Notes under the pieces: model-generated
Told to the model about the DNA's origin: nothing
Database searches by the model: none
What the model saw: only the letters and a program-made list of their open reading frames with translations
Assembly (NCBI GenBank): GCA_963842355.1
Contig: CAWJGC010000015.1
Span: forward strand, 1-64,000
Source of the DNA: JASHPR01 sp963842355
Lineage (GTDB): Bacteria > Actinomycetota > Actinomycetes > Streptosporangiales > Streptosporangiaceae
Direction of reading: 5' to 3'
DNA: 64,000 bases
In this document: in pieces, positions 8,956-18,833 of the stretch
Numbering within the stretch: position 1 is the first letter of the stretch
How the letters are laid out: each line of letters opens with the position of its first letter
Position numbers and translations under genes: made by a program

Positions 8956-10107
8956 GTGAGGAAGGCGCATGCTCCGGCCCCCGCTCGGGGGGCCCCGGCG
9001 AACGCTGACGGGCCGGCCGTTGCGGACATAGGCACCGCCGTCTACGTCGTCCCGACCGACGCGCCGGAGGCCGACGGCACGCTGGCCTGGAACGAGACGA
9101 CGATGGTCCTGGTGACCGCCCGGGCCGGCGACGAGCTGGGGATCGGCTGGACCTACGCGGCCGCCGCGGCCGCGGACGTCATGGCCGACGTGTTGGCCGA
9201 CGTCGTCGTCGGCCGCAGCGCACTCGATGTGGCGGGTGCGGCCGAGGCGATGACCCGGGCCGTGCGCAACATCGGCCGCGAGGGGATCGCGGCGACGGCC
9301 ATTTCCGCAGTCGACATCGCGCTGTGGGATCTCAAGGCGCGGCTGCTCGGCCTGCCGGTCGCGAGCCTGCTCGGCCGGGCGCGCCAGGACGTCCCCGTCT
9401 ACGGCAGCGGCGGTTTTACCAGCTACGACGAGAGCCAGACCCGGGAGCAGCTGTCCGGCTGGGTGCAGGAGGACGGCATCCCCCGGGTGAAGATCAAGAT
9501 CGGGGAGTCCTGGGGCGGCAACGAACGCAGGGACATCGAGCGCGTTGCCCTGGCCCGCGAGGTCATCGGCCCGCAGGCCGAACTCTACGTCGACGCCAAC
9601 GGCGCGTACACGACCGGCCAGGCCGTGCGGGTCGCGCACCAGATGGCGGACTACGAAGTCACCTGGTTCGAGGAGCCCGTGTCGTCTCAGGACACGGCCG
9701 GGCTGGCCGCCGTCCGGAGCCAGGTACGGCCCGACGTCGCAGCCGGGGAATACAGCTGGTCACTGGCTGACTCGGCGCGGCTCATCGCCGCGGGCGCGGT
9801 CGACTGCCTGCAACTGGACGTGACCCGCTGCGGCGGGATCACCGAGTTCCTGCGCGGCGCCGCGCTCGCCGCGGCGCACAGCATGCAGGTCTCCGCGCAC
9901 TGCGCCCCCAACCTGCACGCGCACGTCGGGGCGGCTGTGCCGAACCTGCGGCACGTCGAGTACTTCCACGACCACCAGCGCATCGAGCGGCTGCTTTTCG
10001 ACGGGACGCTCGATCCTCAGGGCGGGGCGCTCGTCCCCGACCCTGGCCAGCCGGGACTCGGCCTGCGGCTGAGGACCGCTGACGCAGAGCGCTACCGGCG
10101 GAAGTGA
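8956..10107 (+). CDS. Mandelate racemase/muconate lactonizing enzyme family protein
   Basis: 383 residues from GTG 8956. The N-terminal capping domain is followed by a TIM-barrel with the enolase-superfamily residues in order: catalytic KIK pair (RVKIKIGE, about 178-180), DANGAY (metal Asp about 213), WFEEP (Glu about 239), GEYSW (Glu about 264), DVTRCGG (Asp about 289) and HCAPNLH. These enzymes abstract a proton next to a carboxylate, and most relatives with this pattern are acid-sugar dehydratases or racemases. The substrate is not predictable. The gene is intact in a region where both downstream genes are broken. Confidence 0.85.
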   Translation: MRKAHAPAPARGAPANADGPAVADIGTAVYVVPTDAPEADGTLAWNETTMVLVTARAGDELGIGWTYAAAAAADVMADVLADVVVGRSALDVAGAAEAMTRAVRNIGREGIAATAISAVDIALWDLKARLLGLPVASLLGRARQDVPVYGSGGFTSYDESQTREQLSGWVQEDGIPRVKIKIGESWGGNERRDIERVALAREVIGPQAELYVDANGAYTTGQAVRVAHQMADYEVTWFEEPVSSQDTAGLAAVRSQVRPDVAAGEYSWSLADSARLIAAGAVDCLQLDVTRCGGITEFLRGAALAAAHSMQVSAHCAPNLHAHVGAAVPNLRHVEYFHDHQRIERLLFDGTLDPQGGALVPDPGQPGLGLRLRTADAERYRRK

Positions 10108-10176
10108 TGCACGCCGGTCTCCCGCGCGGCTGCGCGAGCCGGTCCCGCTGTCACGGCTCCTGCCATGCTTGGACGC

Positions 10177-11110
10177 ATGCCCGATGACATCCTCGAGCTG
10201 GCCGACCGCCTCTGACGCGGTGAGGCCACGAGCAGCGAGTACCACCGGGAGGGCTGGCCGAGGTCTGCGACGGCGTGGCGTTCGCCCCGTCCTTCGCCAA
10301 CGTGTCGGCGTTCGCCACGCAGGACGGCCTGGTGCTGGTGGACACCGGGAGCTCGTTCGCGGCCGCGGCCGTGCACTCCGAACTGCGGCGGTGGAGTGGA
10401 CAGCGGCTGAACACCGCCGTGTACTCACACGGGCACATCGATCACGTGTTCGGGTTGCCAGGCCTGGGAGGCGGAGTCGGCGGACCGGGGCTGGCCCGCG
10501 CCGGTCGTGGTGGCGCACGAGGCGGTGCCGCGGCGGTTCGACCGGTACCTGCTCACGGCGGGCTACAACGAGGTGATCAACCGGCGCCAGTTCGGCCTCA
10601 GCGACTTCCGCTGGCCGGCCGACTACCGGTACCCGGATCGGACCTACCACGATGAGCTGCGGCTGGAGGTGGGTGGCCGCGCGTTCCTGCTGCGGCACGA
10701 GAAGGGCGAGACCGACGATCACACGGTGACCTGGCTGGCCGACGCCAAGGTGCTGTGCTGCGGCGACCTGTTCATCTGGGCGTCGCCGAACGCGGGCAAC
10801 CCGCAGAAGGTGCAGCGCTACCCGAAGGAATGGGCCAGCGCGCTGCGCCGGATGATCGGGCTGCGGCCGGAGTACCTGCTGCCGGTCACGGGCTGCCGGT
10901 GGTGGGCGCCCACCGGGCGCGGCAGCCCTCGCCGATACGGCCGAGCTGCTGGACGCGCTCGTCGACCAGACGCTCGAGGTGATGAACCGCGGCGGCCGCC
11001 TGGACGACGCCATCCACAGCGTGCGGCCGCCCGCAGGCCTGGAGTTCCGTCCTTATCTGCGGCCGGTCTACGACGAGCCAGAGTTCATCGTCCGCAACGT
11101 CTGGGGACCC
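10177..11110 (+). pseudogene. Metallo-beta-lactamase-fold hydrolase (alkyl-sulfatase-like), multiply broken
   Basis: From ATG 10177 (MPDDILELADRL) the frame meets TGA at 10213, where relatives have Trp (RLWRGE). The gene then continues in shifted frames: DGVAFAPSFANVSAF, VLVDTGSS, YSHGHIDHVFG with the HxHxDH zinc motif, VVVAHEAVPRRFDRYL, NRRQFGLSDFRWP, GETDDHTVTWL, CCGDLFIWASPNAGNPQK. The expected GHG zinc His region near 10890 is garbled. The 3' part (GGRLDDAIHSV, RPVYDEPEFIVRNVW) breaks off at about 11107. At least one nonsense and four frame changes are present, so this is a dead gene unless the sequence is poor. Confidence 0.8.
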
Positions 11111-11238
11111 TGCGCGCTCCTGCCGGTTTCGCGGGTTTGCCCGCCTGGGGCCTTCCCGTCCTCAACTCACCGCGTATAGGCGTCCAAGCATGGCGGAAAC
11201 GGCGGGCGCATGGACCTTCGCCCGCTGGGTAGCAGCCG

Positions 11239-13004
11239 GTGATGCCCAGGATTCACCCGCACGTGCTGCGTGACTATGCGCTGATCGCCGACGGGGAGCG
11301 GGGCGCGCTGGTCAGCCCCCGGGGCGACATCGTCTGGATGTGCGCCCCGCGGTGGGATTCGGACGCGGTCTTCTCCTCCCTGATCGGCGGGGACGGCGTC
11401 TACGCGGTCACGCCTGGCCCATACGTTCGTCTGGGGCGGCTACTACGAGGAAGGCACGCTGATCTGGCGCAGCCGCTGGATCACGGCGGGCGGCGTCACC
11501 GAATGCCACGAGGCCCTCGCGTTCCCCGGCGACCCGGGCCGCGTGCTGCTGCTGCGGCAGGTCGTCGCCCGCACCTGCCCCGCGGAGGTCGAGATCGTCC
11601 TGGACCTGCGGGCCGGGTTCGGCAGGCACGGGCTGCAGTCGGTTAAGCGCAACGAGGACGGCACCTGGACCGGCCGGGCCGGTGACCTGCATGTGCGCTG
11701 GTCCGGTGATGTGGCCGAGGCCAAGGTTCACCGCGCGGGGCCGGGTTCCGCGCTGGCCCTGAACCTGACCGTGCCGGCCGGGGACCGCCGTGACCTCGTG
11801 CTGGAGCTGTCCGCCGGGCCGCTGCGCGACGAGCCGGCTGACGCGACCCATCTGTGGAGCGCCACCCGGGAACGGTGGGCGCAGTCCGCGCCGCCGCTGG
11901 ACGGGGTCGTAGCCGCGCGCGACACAAGGCACGCCCAGGTGGTGCTGCGCGGCCTGACCAGCTCCGGCGGCGGAATGGTCGCGGCCGCCACCACCAGCCT
12001 GCCCGAGCGGGCCGAGGAGGGACGCAACTACGACTACCGGTACGCCTGGATCCGGGACCAGGTCTACGCCGGCCGCGCGGCGGCCGCGGCGGGCGCCTAT
12101 CCGCTGCTCGACGACGCCGTGCGCTTCGTCTCCGGGCGGCTGCACGACGACGGCCCGAAGCTGGTCCCGGCCTACACCGTGGACGGCGGCCCCGTGCCGG
12201 ACCAGCGCCGGCTGCAACCTGCCCGGCTACCCCGGCGGGTTTGACCTGGTCGGCAACTGGGTGAACCGGCAGTTCCAGCTCGACGCCCTCGGCGAGGCGC
12301 TATCGCTGCTCGCCACCGCGGGCGGGCACGGCCGGCTTGACTCCGACGGGAGGAAGGCGGCCGAGATCGCCGCCGACGCGATCGCGCAGCGCTGGCGGGA
12401 GGATGACGCCGGGATATGGGAGATAGACGACCAGCCGTGGACGCACAGCCGGCTGATCTGCGCGGCCGGGCTGCGGGCTGCGGCCCGGACCTGCACCACT
12501 GAGCCGCAGGCCTCGCAGTGGTCCGGGCTCGCCGACGTCATCGTGGCGGACACCGCGCAGCACGCGGTGCATCCATCCGGGCTGTGGCAGCGCTCCCCCG
12601 GCGACCCGGGCCTGGACGCCGCGCTGCTGATGCCGCCCATCCGCGGGGCCGTGGCGGCCGACGATCCCCGCAGCGTCGCGACGCTGAACGCCTACCTGGC
12701 CGAGCTGACCCAGGACGGTTACGGCTACCGGTTCCGCCATGACGAACGGCCGCTGGGCGACGCCGAGGGCGCGTTCCTGCTGTGCGGGTTCGTCGCGGCG
12801 CTGGCGCTGCAGCAGCAGGGCCGGGAGCTTGAGGCCGCTCGCTGGTTCGAGCGCAACCGGGCCGCGTGCGGCTCGCCCGGCCTGTACGCCGAGGAGTACG
12901 ACGTGGCCGAGCGCCAGCTGCGGGGAAACCTGCCGCAGGCGTTCGTGCACGCGATGCTCTTGGAGTGCGCCGCCCGGCTGGCGTCGCCCTGGCACGAGCT
13001 GTGA
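11239..13004 (+). pseudogene. GH15 glucoamylase/trehalase-family glycoside hydrolase, two frameshifts
   Basis: A near full-length (about 585 residues) GH15 protein in three frames. The first runs from ATG 11239 (HPHVLRDYALIADGERGALV, IVWMCAPRWDSDAVF), and shifts at about 11415. The second has FVWGGYYEEGTLIWRSRW and NYDYRYAWIRDQVYAG, and shifts at about 12215. The third has LPGYPGGFDLVGNWVNRQFQL, the (alpha/alpha)6-barrel repeats, and YAEEYDVAERQLRGNLPQAF, ending at 13004. Members hydrolyse alpha-glucans or trehalose. Only two single-base events separate it from an intact gene. A C-terminal fragment of a second copy lies at 43.4 kb. Confidence 0.85.
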
Positions 13005-13042
13005 CCGGGCGGCACTCAACCCACGAAGGAGGACACAGGTCC

Positions 13043-14056
13043 ATGACTCAGACAGTGGTGATCACCGGGGCCAGCGCCGGCATCGGCCGCGCGACGGCCC
13101 GGCTCTACGGCGAGCGCGGAGCCAACGTCGGGTTGATCGCCCGCGGCCAGGCCGGCCTGGACGGCGCGGCCAGGAACGTCGAGGACGGGGGCGGCAAGGC
13201 CCTCGTGATCTGCGCCGACGTATCCGACTTCGCGCAGGTGCAGGACGCCGCCCGGCAGGTGGAGGAGTTCTTCGGCCCGATCGACGTCTGGATCAACGAC
13301 GCGTTCACCTCGGTGTTCTCGCCGTTCGCGGAGATCTCGGCCGAGGAGTTCCGGCGGGTCACCGAGGTCAGCTACCTCGGTTTCGTGCACGGGACCATGG
13401 CGGCGCTCGCCCTGATGAAGCCCCGCGGGTACGGGACGATCGTGCAGGTCGGGTCCGCGCTGGGATCGCGGAGCATCCCGCTGCAGTCCGCCTACTGCGG
13501 CGCCAAGCACGCGATCAACGGGTTCACGTCATCGTTGCGCTGCGAGTTGCTGCACGAGGGCTCGGGCGTGCACGTCACGGTCGCGCAGATGCCCGCCGTG
13601 AACACCCCACAGTTCTCCTGGGTGCGTTCCCGGCTGCCGCGGCACCCGCAGCCGGTGCCCCCGATCTACCAGCCCGAGGTCGCCGCGCGCGGCGTGCTGT
13701 TCGCCGCCGAGCACCCCCGCCGCAGGGAGTACTGGGTCGGCGCGAGCACCGCGGCCACCGTCTTTGCCAACAAGTTCGCACCCGCGCTGCTGGACCGGTA
13801 CCTGGCCCGAACCGGCTACGACTCCCAGCAGACCGGCCAGAACGTGGACGACCACCGGCCGGACAACCTGTATCAGCCGATCGACGGCCCGGGCGGCCAG
13901 GATCACGGCGCGCACGGGGTGTTTGACGCCCGGTCGCACGCGCACAGCGCGCAGCTGTGGCTGGACGAGCACCCGCGCGTGCTGTCCGGGCTGGCCGCGG
14001 GCGCGGCGATCACCGCCACCGGGATCGTGGCTATGCGGCGGGCGCGGCACCGGTGA
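13043..14056 (+). CDS. SDR family oxidoreductase with C-terminal extension
   Basis: 337 residues; AAGGAGG at 13026-13032 precedes ATG 13043. A classical short-chain dehydrogenase: TGASAGIG at residues 9-16, a DVSD acidic loop, NDAF in place of the usual NNAG, and a catalytic YCGAK (Tyr about 151, Lys about 155) with an upstream Ser. After about residue 250 it has an extra ~85 residues including RTGYDSQQTGQ and a final hydrophobic segment with basic tail (GLAAGAAITATGIVAMRRARHR, split) that could anchor it in the membrane. This form is common in actinobacteria. The stop overlaps the GTG of the next gene, indicating translational coupling. Confidence 0.85.
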   Translation: MTQTVVITGASAGIGRATARLYGERGANVGLIARGQAGLDGAARNVEDGGGKALVICADVSDFAQVQDAARQVEEFFGPIDVWINDAFTSVFSPFAEISAEEFRRVTEVSYLGFVHGTMAALALMKPRGYGTIVQVGSALGSRSIPLQSAYCGAKHAINGFTSSLRCELLHEGSGVHVTVAQMPAVNTPQFSWVRSRLPRHPQPVPPIYQPEVAARGVLFAAEHPRRREYWVGASTAATVFANKFAPALLDRYLARTGYDSQQTGQNVDDHRPDNLYQPIDGPGGQDHGAHGVFDARSHAHSAQLWLDEHPRVLSGLAAGAAITATGIVAMRRARHR

Positions 14057-14414
14057 GCGCGGCGCCCGTCCACTCGGCCGGCCTGCTCCAGGTGGTCCGG
14101 GCCGGTTACGGCGGCGCCCTGCTGACCGTTCCCGGGCTGGTGATCCGCCTGGTCACCGGCTGCCCGGCCGGCCCCGCGCCCGCGCCGTGGCCCGGGTGCT
14201 GGGCGCCCGCCACCTGCTGCAGGCCGCGCTGACCACCGCCGCCGCGTCGAGCCGCCCGTCGCTGGGGATCGGCGCGGCCGTCGACCTGGCCCATGCCGCG
14301 TCGATGGCCGCGGTCGCCCTGGCCGACCGGCAGGTGCGGCGCCTCACCCTGTCCGACGCGCTGATCGAGAGCACGTTCGCCGCGGCCGGCGTGTCGGCGG
14401 CCCGGGCCGAGTAA
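14053..14414 (+). pseudogene. Small Ala-rich membrane-associated protein, one frameshift
   Basis: GTG 14053 overlaps the SDR stop codon. The first ~37 residues (VVRAGYGGALLTVPGLVIRLV) continue, after a shift at about 14165, as ARVLGARHLLQAALTTAAA, IGAAVDLAHAASMAAVALAD, LIESTFAAAGV. The combined ~120-residue protein has two or three weakly hydrophobic helices. I recognise the pattern from actinobacterial hypothetical proteins encoded next to SDR genes, but no function. Coupling to the SDR suggests a shared role. Confidence 0.5.
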
Positions 14415-14435
14415 GCCACGCCGCACCGCCCGAAC

Positions 14436-15276
14436 GTGGGCTGCATGATCGCCGGGCTGATCCTCGAGGCTTTGTCCCTGTTCTGCTACGCGTTGCTGAA
14501 CCGGGTGCTGCTGCCGCCAGAAGGCCGGCCCAGCCTGTCCTGGCTAGTCCGCATCGACCTGTCCGCGGCTGCGGTGGCGCACGTCATCCCGCGGGGACGG
14601 TCGGCAGCGCGGGGCTCGGGTACCAGCTGTTCACCGCGGAGGGGATATCGGGCACGGACGTCGGCGTGATGATGGCGACCAAGGGCATGGGCTCGACGAT
14701 CGTGCTGAACGTCCTGCTGTGGATCGCGCTGGTGATCTCGATCCCGCTGTCTGGCTTCCAGCCGATCTTCGGGACCGTGGCCATCGTCGGGGCGGTGATC
14801 CTGGCCTTGATCGCGGCCCTGGTCTTCGGCATAACCCGCGGCCAGAAGCAGGCGGCGCGGATCGTCCAGGCCATCGGCCAGCGGATCCCGGCGTATGCGG
14901 CGACCGCCTGGAGCAGATCCTGCTCCAGGCCGCCGGGTCGATCCGAGCCCTGGGCACCAACCGGGCGATGCTCATCCAGTCGCTGACCTGGGCGTCGCTG
15001 AACTGGCTGCTCGACGCGGCGTCGCTGTGGTGCTTCATCGCCGCCTTCGGCAAGTTCGCCAATCCGGTGGGGCTGTTCGCCCCCTACGGGATCGCGAACG
15101 TGCTCGGAGCCATCCCGCTCACCCCCAGGCGGGCCCGGGGTCATCGACACCCTGACGCCGGTGCTGCTCGTCGTTTCGGCCTGACCCGGAGCGTCGCAAC
15201 CCTCGGCGTGCTCACCTGGCGGCTGGTGAACTTCTGGCTGCCCATCCCGACCGGGGCCAAGTCCGCGGGAGGGTAA
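14436..15276 (+). pseudogene. UPF0104/flippase-like (LPG synthase membrane domain) remnant
   Basis: The N-terminus is missing. Recognisable pieces lie in three frames: AGLILEALSLFCYALLNRVLL and LSAAAVAHVIP; then GMGSTIVLNVLLWIALVIS, FGTVAIVGAVILALIAAL; then SLTWASLNWLLDAASLWCF, FGKFANPVGLFAPYGIANVL, GVLTWRLVNFWLPIP. This is the helix pattern of the YbhN/AglD-like superfamily that includes the membrane half of lysylphosphatidylglycerol synthase. Frame changes fall at about 14590-14620, 14900 and 15125. A related intact gene is at 41015. Confidence 0.7.
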
Positions 15277-15302
15277 CCAACCCGAGTCTTCGTCAGGAGC
15301 CG

Positions 15303-15793
15303 ATGGCTGACGACAGAGCGGAGCCGTCTGACGTCGTCGACGAGCACGACGTCATCGACCCGGATGCTGTGATCATCGAAGAGGAGCCGTCCGCGCCGAC
15401 CGGCCGCCGCAATGCCTACGCCCGCGAGCAGCCAAGACGTGAGCGACAGGGACCCGAGCGGCGCGGCTCCGACGCGCCCGGACGCCATTCCCGAGGCGGG
15501 CCGTCCCCGGTGCGGCCGCGGACGCTGGCGGCGACAGCGACATGGCAGGGGACCCGGAGCGAATGCATGAACGCTGGGCGGCCATTCAGTCCACGTTTGT
15601 CGATGATCCTCGCGGGTCCGTCACGGCCGCGGCGGATCTCGTGAATGAGGCGATGGCCGCGCTGGTGGCCAGCGCCCAGGAGCGCGAACGCGGGCTGCCC
15701 GGCGAATGGGACCGCGACGGCGCGGACACCGAGGACCTGCGCAACACGCTGCGGAGCTACCGCAGCCTCCTGGACCGGCTGGTCACTCTGTAG
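15303..15793 (+). pseudogene. Actinobacterial conserved acidic protein, frameshifted in its linker
   Basis: ATG 15303 follows AGGAG. The acidic start (EPSDVVDEHDVIDPDAVI) and the C-terminal helical domain (MHERWAAIQSTFVDDPRGSV, LVNEAMAALVASAQERERGL, EDLRNTLRSYRSLLDRLV) belong together in a family of ~150-190-residue actinobacterial proteins in which the FVDDPR motif is characteristic. Here they sit in different frames, with shifts at about 15430 and 15510 in the low-complexity linker. No function is known to me. Confidence 0.6.
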
Positions 15794-16241
15794 CCAGTTC
15801 CAGCTAGCGCTGGGTCCCGCCGGATGCCGCCGGGCCCGGGCACGATCAGCCCTTGGCCGCGGTGATGCGGACCGGGGGCTGTTTGCGTGCCAGGTGCCAG
15901 GAACTGTTGCATGCCAGCACCGGCCGGAAGCAGGTCCCGCAATTCCCAAGCCCATCCGATTCCCCCAAGAGCTTGGATGCGCTTCATCACGTGGTGCCCT
16001 TCCCGCCGTCCTCGTGCTTGCCGCTAGGGCAGCGCCCGGTGACAGGCGCCTGCCATGGACCGAAGCGCCCTGCCACGCTGCACTACCTTCCTTCGTGGCA
16101 CCCGTCATCCCGGTCACCGGGAATTGCGCGGGCGACGCACGTCGGCGCACCCGGCATGCCTCCCACGTGTCTCGTGAGGGTCACGGCACCCGATCCCGCG
16201 CGCGGTGTCTCCGATCACGGGGCTCGGCAGAGGGCCAGGCA
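15794..16241. other. No gene recognised
   Basis: Open frames on both strands lack ribosome binding sites and recognisable motifs. The stretch separates two truncated genes and may be decayed coding sequence. Confidence 0.4.
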
Positions 16242-16500
16242 ATGGGCATCAGCGACCCGGAGTTCGACGATCTGCTGGCGAAGTTCATCCCGGCGGCCAG
16301 GGAGCACATCGGCTATGAGGAGAACCGGGTATGGCCGCCGCTGTGCCAGACACTCAGCGCCGCTGAGGCTGAACAGCTCGGCGGCAAGCTGGCGGACGCC
16401 AAGAATACCGCCCCGACCCGGCCACACCCGGCCACGCCCGCCAGCCCGGGTGTCCTGAAGGCGGCGGGCCCTGCCGTCGCCGCGACCGCGTACGGCACGG
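16242..16500 (+). pseudogene. C-terminal fragment of a hemerythrin protein
   Basis: The frame from ATG 16242 reads FDDLLAKFIPAAREHIGYEE (with NRVWPPLCQTL after it), AEQLGGKLADAKNTAPTRPHP: the last helix, HxxxE site and Pro-rich tail of an HHE hemerythrin. The first two to three helices and their ligands are absent. The frame stays open to 16883, but beyond about 16500 it is antisense to another truncated gene, so the true end is at the junction. Confidence 0.65.
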
Positions 16501-16574
16501 CGCTGATCGACCCGGCCCAGCGCGATGGCGACCACGATCAGGACGACGATCGCAGTGAGAACTACCCAAGACAT
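16500..16574 (-). pseudogene. N-terminal fragment of a small single-pass membrane protein
   Basis: On the minus strand GGAGG lies eight bases before ATG 16574 and is followed by MSWVVLTAIVVLIVVAIALG, a typical short membrane anchor of actinobacterial proteins. After about 25 residues the frame becomes antisense to the hemerythrin fragment and loses any resemblance. The start signals are good, so this is probably a real gene cut by a rearrangement at about 16500. Confidence 0.5.
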
Positions 16575-16798
16575 GGCTCTTGCCTCCAGAGGTCGCTGCT
16601 CCCCCGTGGTATCTATCCATGCGCTCGTCGAAGCCGGGGTCGCTTTCTCAGTGCGGGCAGGAGGTCTGCCATCAGCGGCGAACGTTTCCTGGGTGTCGGC
16701 CCGCCAGGACAGGCCGCGAAGCCGATCCGAGATTCGGCGGCCGGCCTCGATCCCAGGGGATGCGAGCTCGCCGCGCTGGTTCAGGCACTCGTCGTGGT

Positions 16799-17935
16799 TC
16801 AGTCGCGGGTCGCCTGGTCTCCTGCGAGCTCCCGGATGATGTCGCAGGTCAGCCGCATGAGGTGGTGTACCGCGCTCGACTGATCGCTGTGGCCGGGCAG
16901 CTGCGCGGCCTGGCGTTCAAGGCGGCGCTGGCAGCCGCGGGCTTCGGTCAGCTCGTCGCAGGGCCGGGGAGAACGCAGGTCGGCGAGCTGGCGGACCGGG
17001 CCGGCGAGCATGCGCAGCATCGCCGCGTAGTTCTCGCCGAACGACGCCGGGATGGGCGCCGCCTCGTCCTGCGAGGGGGTGTCCAGTAGGGACCGGGCGA
17101 TGGCGCGGGTCCGGGCGGTGAGTGCCTCGAGGGAGTCGATCACTGCTCCGTCAGGCCGTGGTACGGCCCGCTCGACCTTGGCCCGCGGGTTCCACCGCAG
17201 GCTCTCGCGGGCGCGTCCTACCGCGGTTCGCGCCTGCTCTGCCGCGGCGGTGAGTTGCCGGTCGTGCCGTGACCAGAACCGGACGCCAGGATGCGGACCG
17301 GCGGCGGCGCCTGCGAGGTCTTGCAGGGCGGCGACGATGTCGTCGCCCCACTGGCGAACCGCGTGCTCGGCCGGTCGCAGCTGCAGCGGCGGAAACACCA
17401 GGATGTTGACCGCTAGCCCGGTGGCCACGCCGATGCCCACGTCCACCATCCGGGGCGTGAGGTAGTGCAGCGGCTGATAGCCGCCGAGTAGCAGCGCGAA
17501 CAGGGCGGTGAAGGTGACTTGGGTGCTCTGGTCCTCCAGCCGCCGCCAGCCGCCAGCCAGTATCCCGGCCAGGACGACGACAGCGATCCCCGCGATGGAC
17601 GGTCCCAGCACGAGAGATACGGGGATCGCAAGCGCCGCTCCGAGCAGAAACCCGCCGATGTATTGCAGGCCCTCGCGCAGTGAGCGAGCCACCGTTGGAT
17701 ACACGCCTAGCAATGCCGCAAGCGGCGCGAAATAGGGGTCGGCCTGACCCGCCGCGTACCTGGCGAGCGCCCAGGCGGCTGCGGCGGCGATGGCGCCCTT
17801 CGCCGCCAGGCGGCTGCGATCCTGCCAGTACCTGACCGGTCCGGATGAGGCGGGCCGCAACGGCACCGGGAGCCGCTCGGACAGCGCCCGGGTGACGCCG
17901 TTGCGCGTAGGCCCGATGACGACGCTGCGCTGCAT
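16799..17935 (-). CDS. FUSC/aromatic acid exporter-like membrane protein
   Basis: 378 residues, intact. After a ~45-residue basic N-terminus there are about six membrane helices (SRLAAKGAIAAAAAWALARY, YIGGFLLGAALAIPVSLVLG, FTALFALLLGGYQPLHYL, VDVGIGVATGLAVNILVFPP). A long cytoplasmic alpha-helical domain (about residues 195-378) rich in Arg and Glu follows. The order matches the half-size ArAE/FUSC proteins of Gram-positive bacteria, proposed to export aromatic carboxylic acids. Substrate and direction are inferred only from the family. It stands alone on its strand. Confidence 0.8.
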   Translation of the reverse strand: MQRSVVIGPTRNGVTRALSERLPVPLRPASSGPVRYWQDRSRLAAKGAIAAAAAWALARYAAGQADPYFAPLAALLGVYPTVARSLREGLQYIGGFLLGAALAIPVSLVLGPSIAGIAVVVLAGILAGGWRRLEDQSTQVTFTALFALLLGGYQPLHYLTPRMVDVGIGVATGLAVNILVFPPLQLRPAEHAVRQWGDDIVAALQDLAGAAAGPHPGVRFWSRHDRQLTAAAEQARTAVGRARESLRWNPRAKVERAVPRPDGAVIDSLEALTARTRAIARSLLDTPSQDEAAPIPASFGENYAAMLRMLAGPVRQLADLRSPRPCDELTEARGCQRRLERQAAQLPGHSDQSSAVHHLMRLTCDIIRELAGDQATRD

Positions 17936-18137
17936 GGCGCGGAGCTACCCGGCAGAGCGCGACTTATCCCGGCCACCTTCGCCGCTTCATCTGCCGGGCC
18001 TTTCAGGCTGGGGGTTTGGACGTGCCGGCTGCGGGCAGTGCGGAGTGGCCTGCGGGGCGCATGCCGGGAGCTGTCCCTCGACCGGGCCGGCGCAGCCACC
18101 AAGGCTGCTGCCGGTCACCGTTAGGAGAGGAAACCCG

Positions 18138-18212
18138 ATGTACATAGGCATTGGCACGGTCGTCGTCGTTGTCTTGATCGTCTTGCTCGTCCTGTTCCTG
18201 CGGAGAGCCTGA
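18138..18212 (+). CDS. 24-residue hydrophobic peptide
   Basis: TAGGAGAGG at 18122-18130 precedes ATG 18138. The product is one membrane helix of Ile, Val and Leu with FLRRA at the C-terminus. Very short single-helix proteins of this design are common in actinobacteria. The strong ribosome binding site is the main evidence. Function unknown. Confidence 0.5.
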   Translation: MYIGIGTVVVVVLIVLLVLFLRRA

Positions 18213-18347
18213 GGCCGCCGTTCGCCATCGCCTTGAGCCGGGACCCGTCACGACCGCCCGGCGTGAACGCAAGGCGCTGGGCTGCATCCGGCGGGGCAGC
18301 GTCCGGCGACGCTTGCCGGAGGCCACTACAGAGGAAAGGCGAGCCAG

Positions 18348-18833
18348 ATGGTATCGATCAAGGTCAAGCCCAGCGCCATCAAGAGCAGCCCTGCGGATGG
18401 GGCGGCGCACGGCATTGACCGGATGGTGCGCAACATCGAGACTGGCCGTTTCGAGCGCAGCCTGGCGGCGCTGACCGCGGCCGGTGCGCTGGTCACGGCG
18501 GCGGAAATCTATTTCGAGCATGACAGCGCCAGCTTCGGCAACAAGATGATGTGGCTGCCGGTCGTCCTCGGGCCGGTCGGCGCGGCGGCGGGCGTGGCCG
18601 GGGTTTTCAGCCGCCGACTCGCCAAGACGGCTCTGCCGCTGGCGTCGGCGGCCATCGTGGCCAATGGGCTGCAGGGCACCTTCCTTCATGCGCGCGGCAT
18701 CGCGCAGAAGCCGGGCGGCTGGTCCAATGCCCGCTACAACATGGAGATGGGGCCGCCGCTGCTCGCCCCTTTGCTGGTGACCATGGTCGGCGGTATGGGG
18801 CTCCTCGCCGCGATTTTGCGACGCGAAAAGTGA
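18348..18833 (+). CDS. Four-helix membrane protein of the GMC redox cluster
   Basis: 161 residues. A basic N-terminus and GIDRMVRNIETGRFERSLAA lead into four membrane helices (ALTAAGALVTAAEIYFEH, MMWLPVVLGPVGAAAGVAGV, LPLASAAIVANGLQGTFLHA, LLVTMVGGMGLLAAIL). The HARGIAQKPGGWSNARYNME loop is well conserved in such proteins. Its stop overlaps the GTG start of the gluconate-dehydrogenase subunit-3-like gene, which in turn overlaps the GMC oxidoreductase. It is therefore probably the membrane partner of that complex; this is an inference from coupling. Confidence 0.75.
   Translation: MVSIKVKPSAIKSSPADGAAHGIDRMVRNIETGRFERSLAALTAAGALVTAAEIYFEHDSASFGNKMMWLPVVLGPVGAAAGVAGVFSRRLAKTALPLASAAIVANGLQGTFLHARGIAQKPGGWSNARYNMEMGPPLLAPLLVTMVGGMGLLAAILRREK

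Noticed and set aside
10213..10215. TGA read as tryptophan or selenocysteine
   Set aside because: TGA ends many intact genes in the window, the families concerned do not use selenocysteine, and no Sec-insertion structure is evident.
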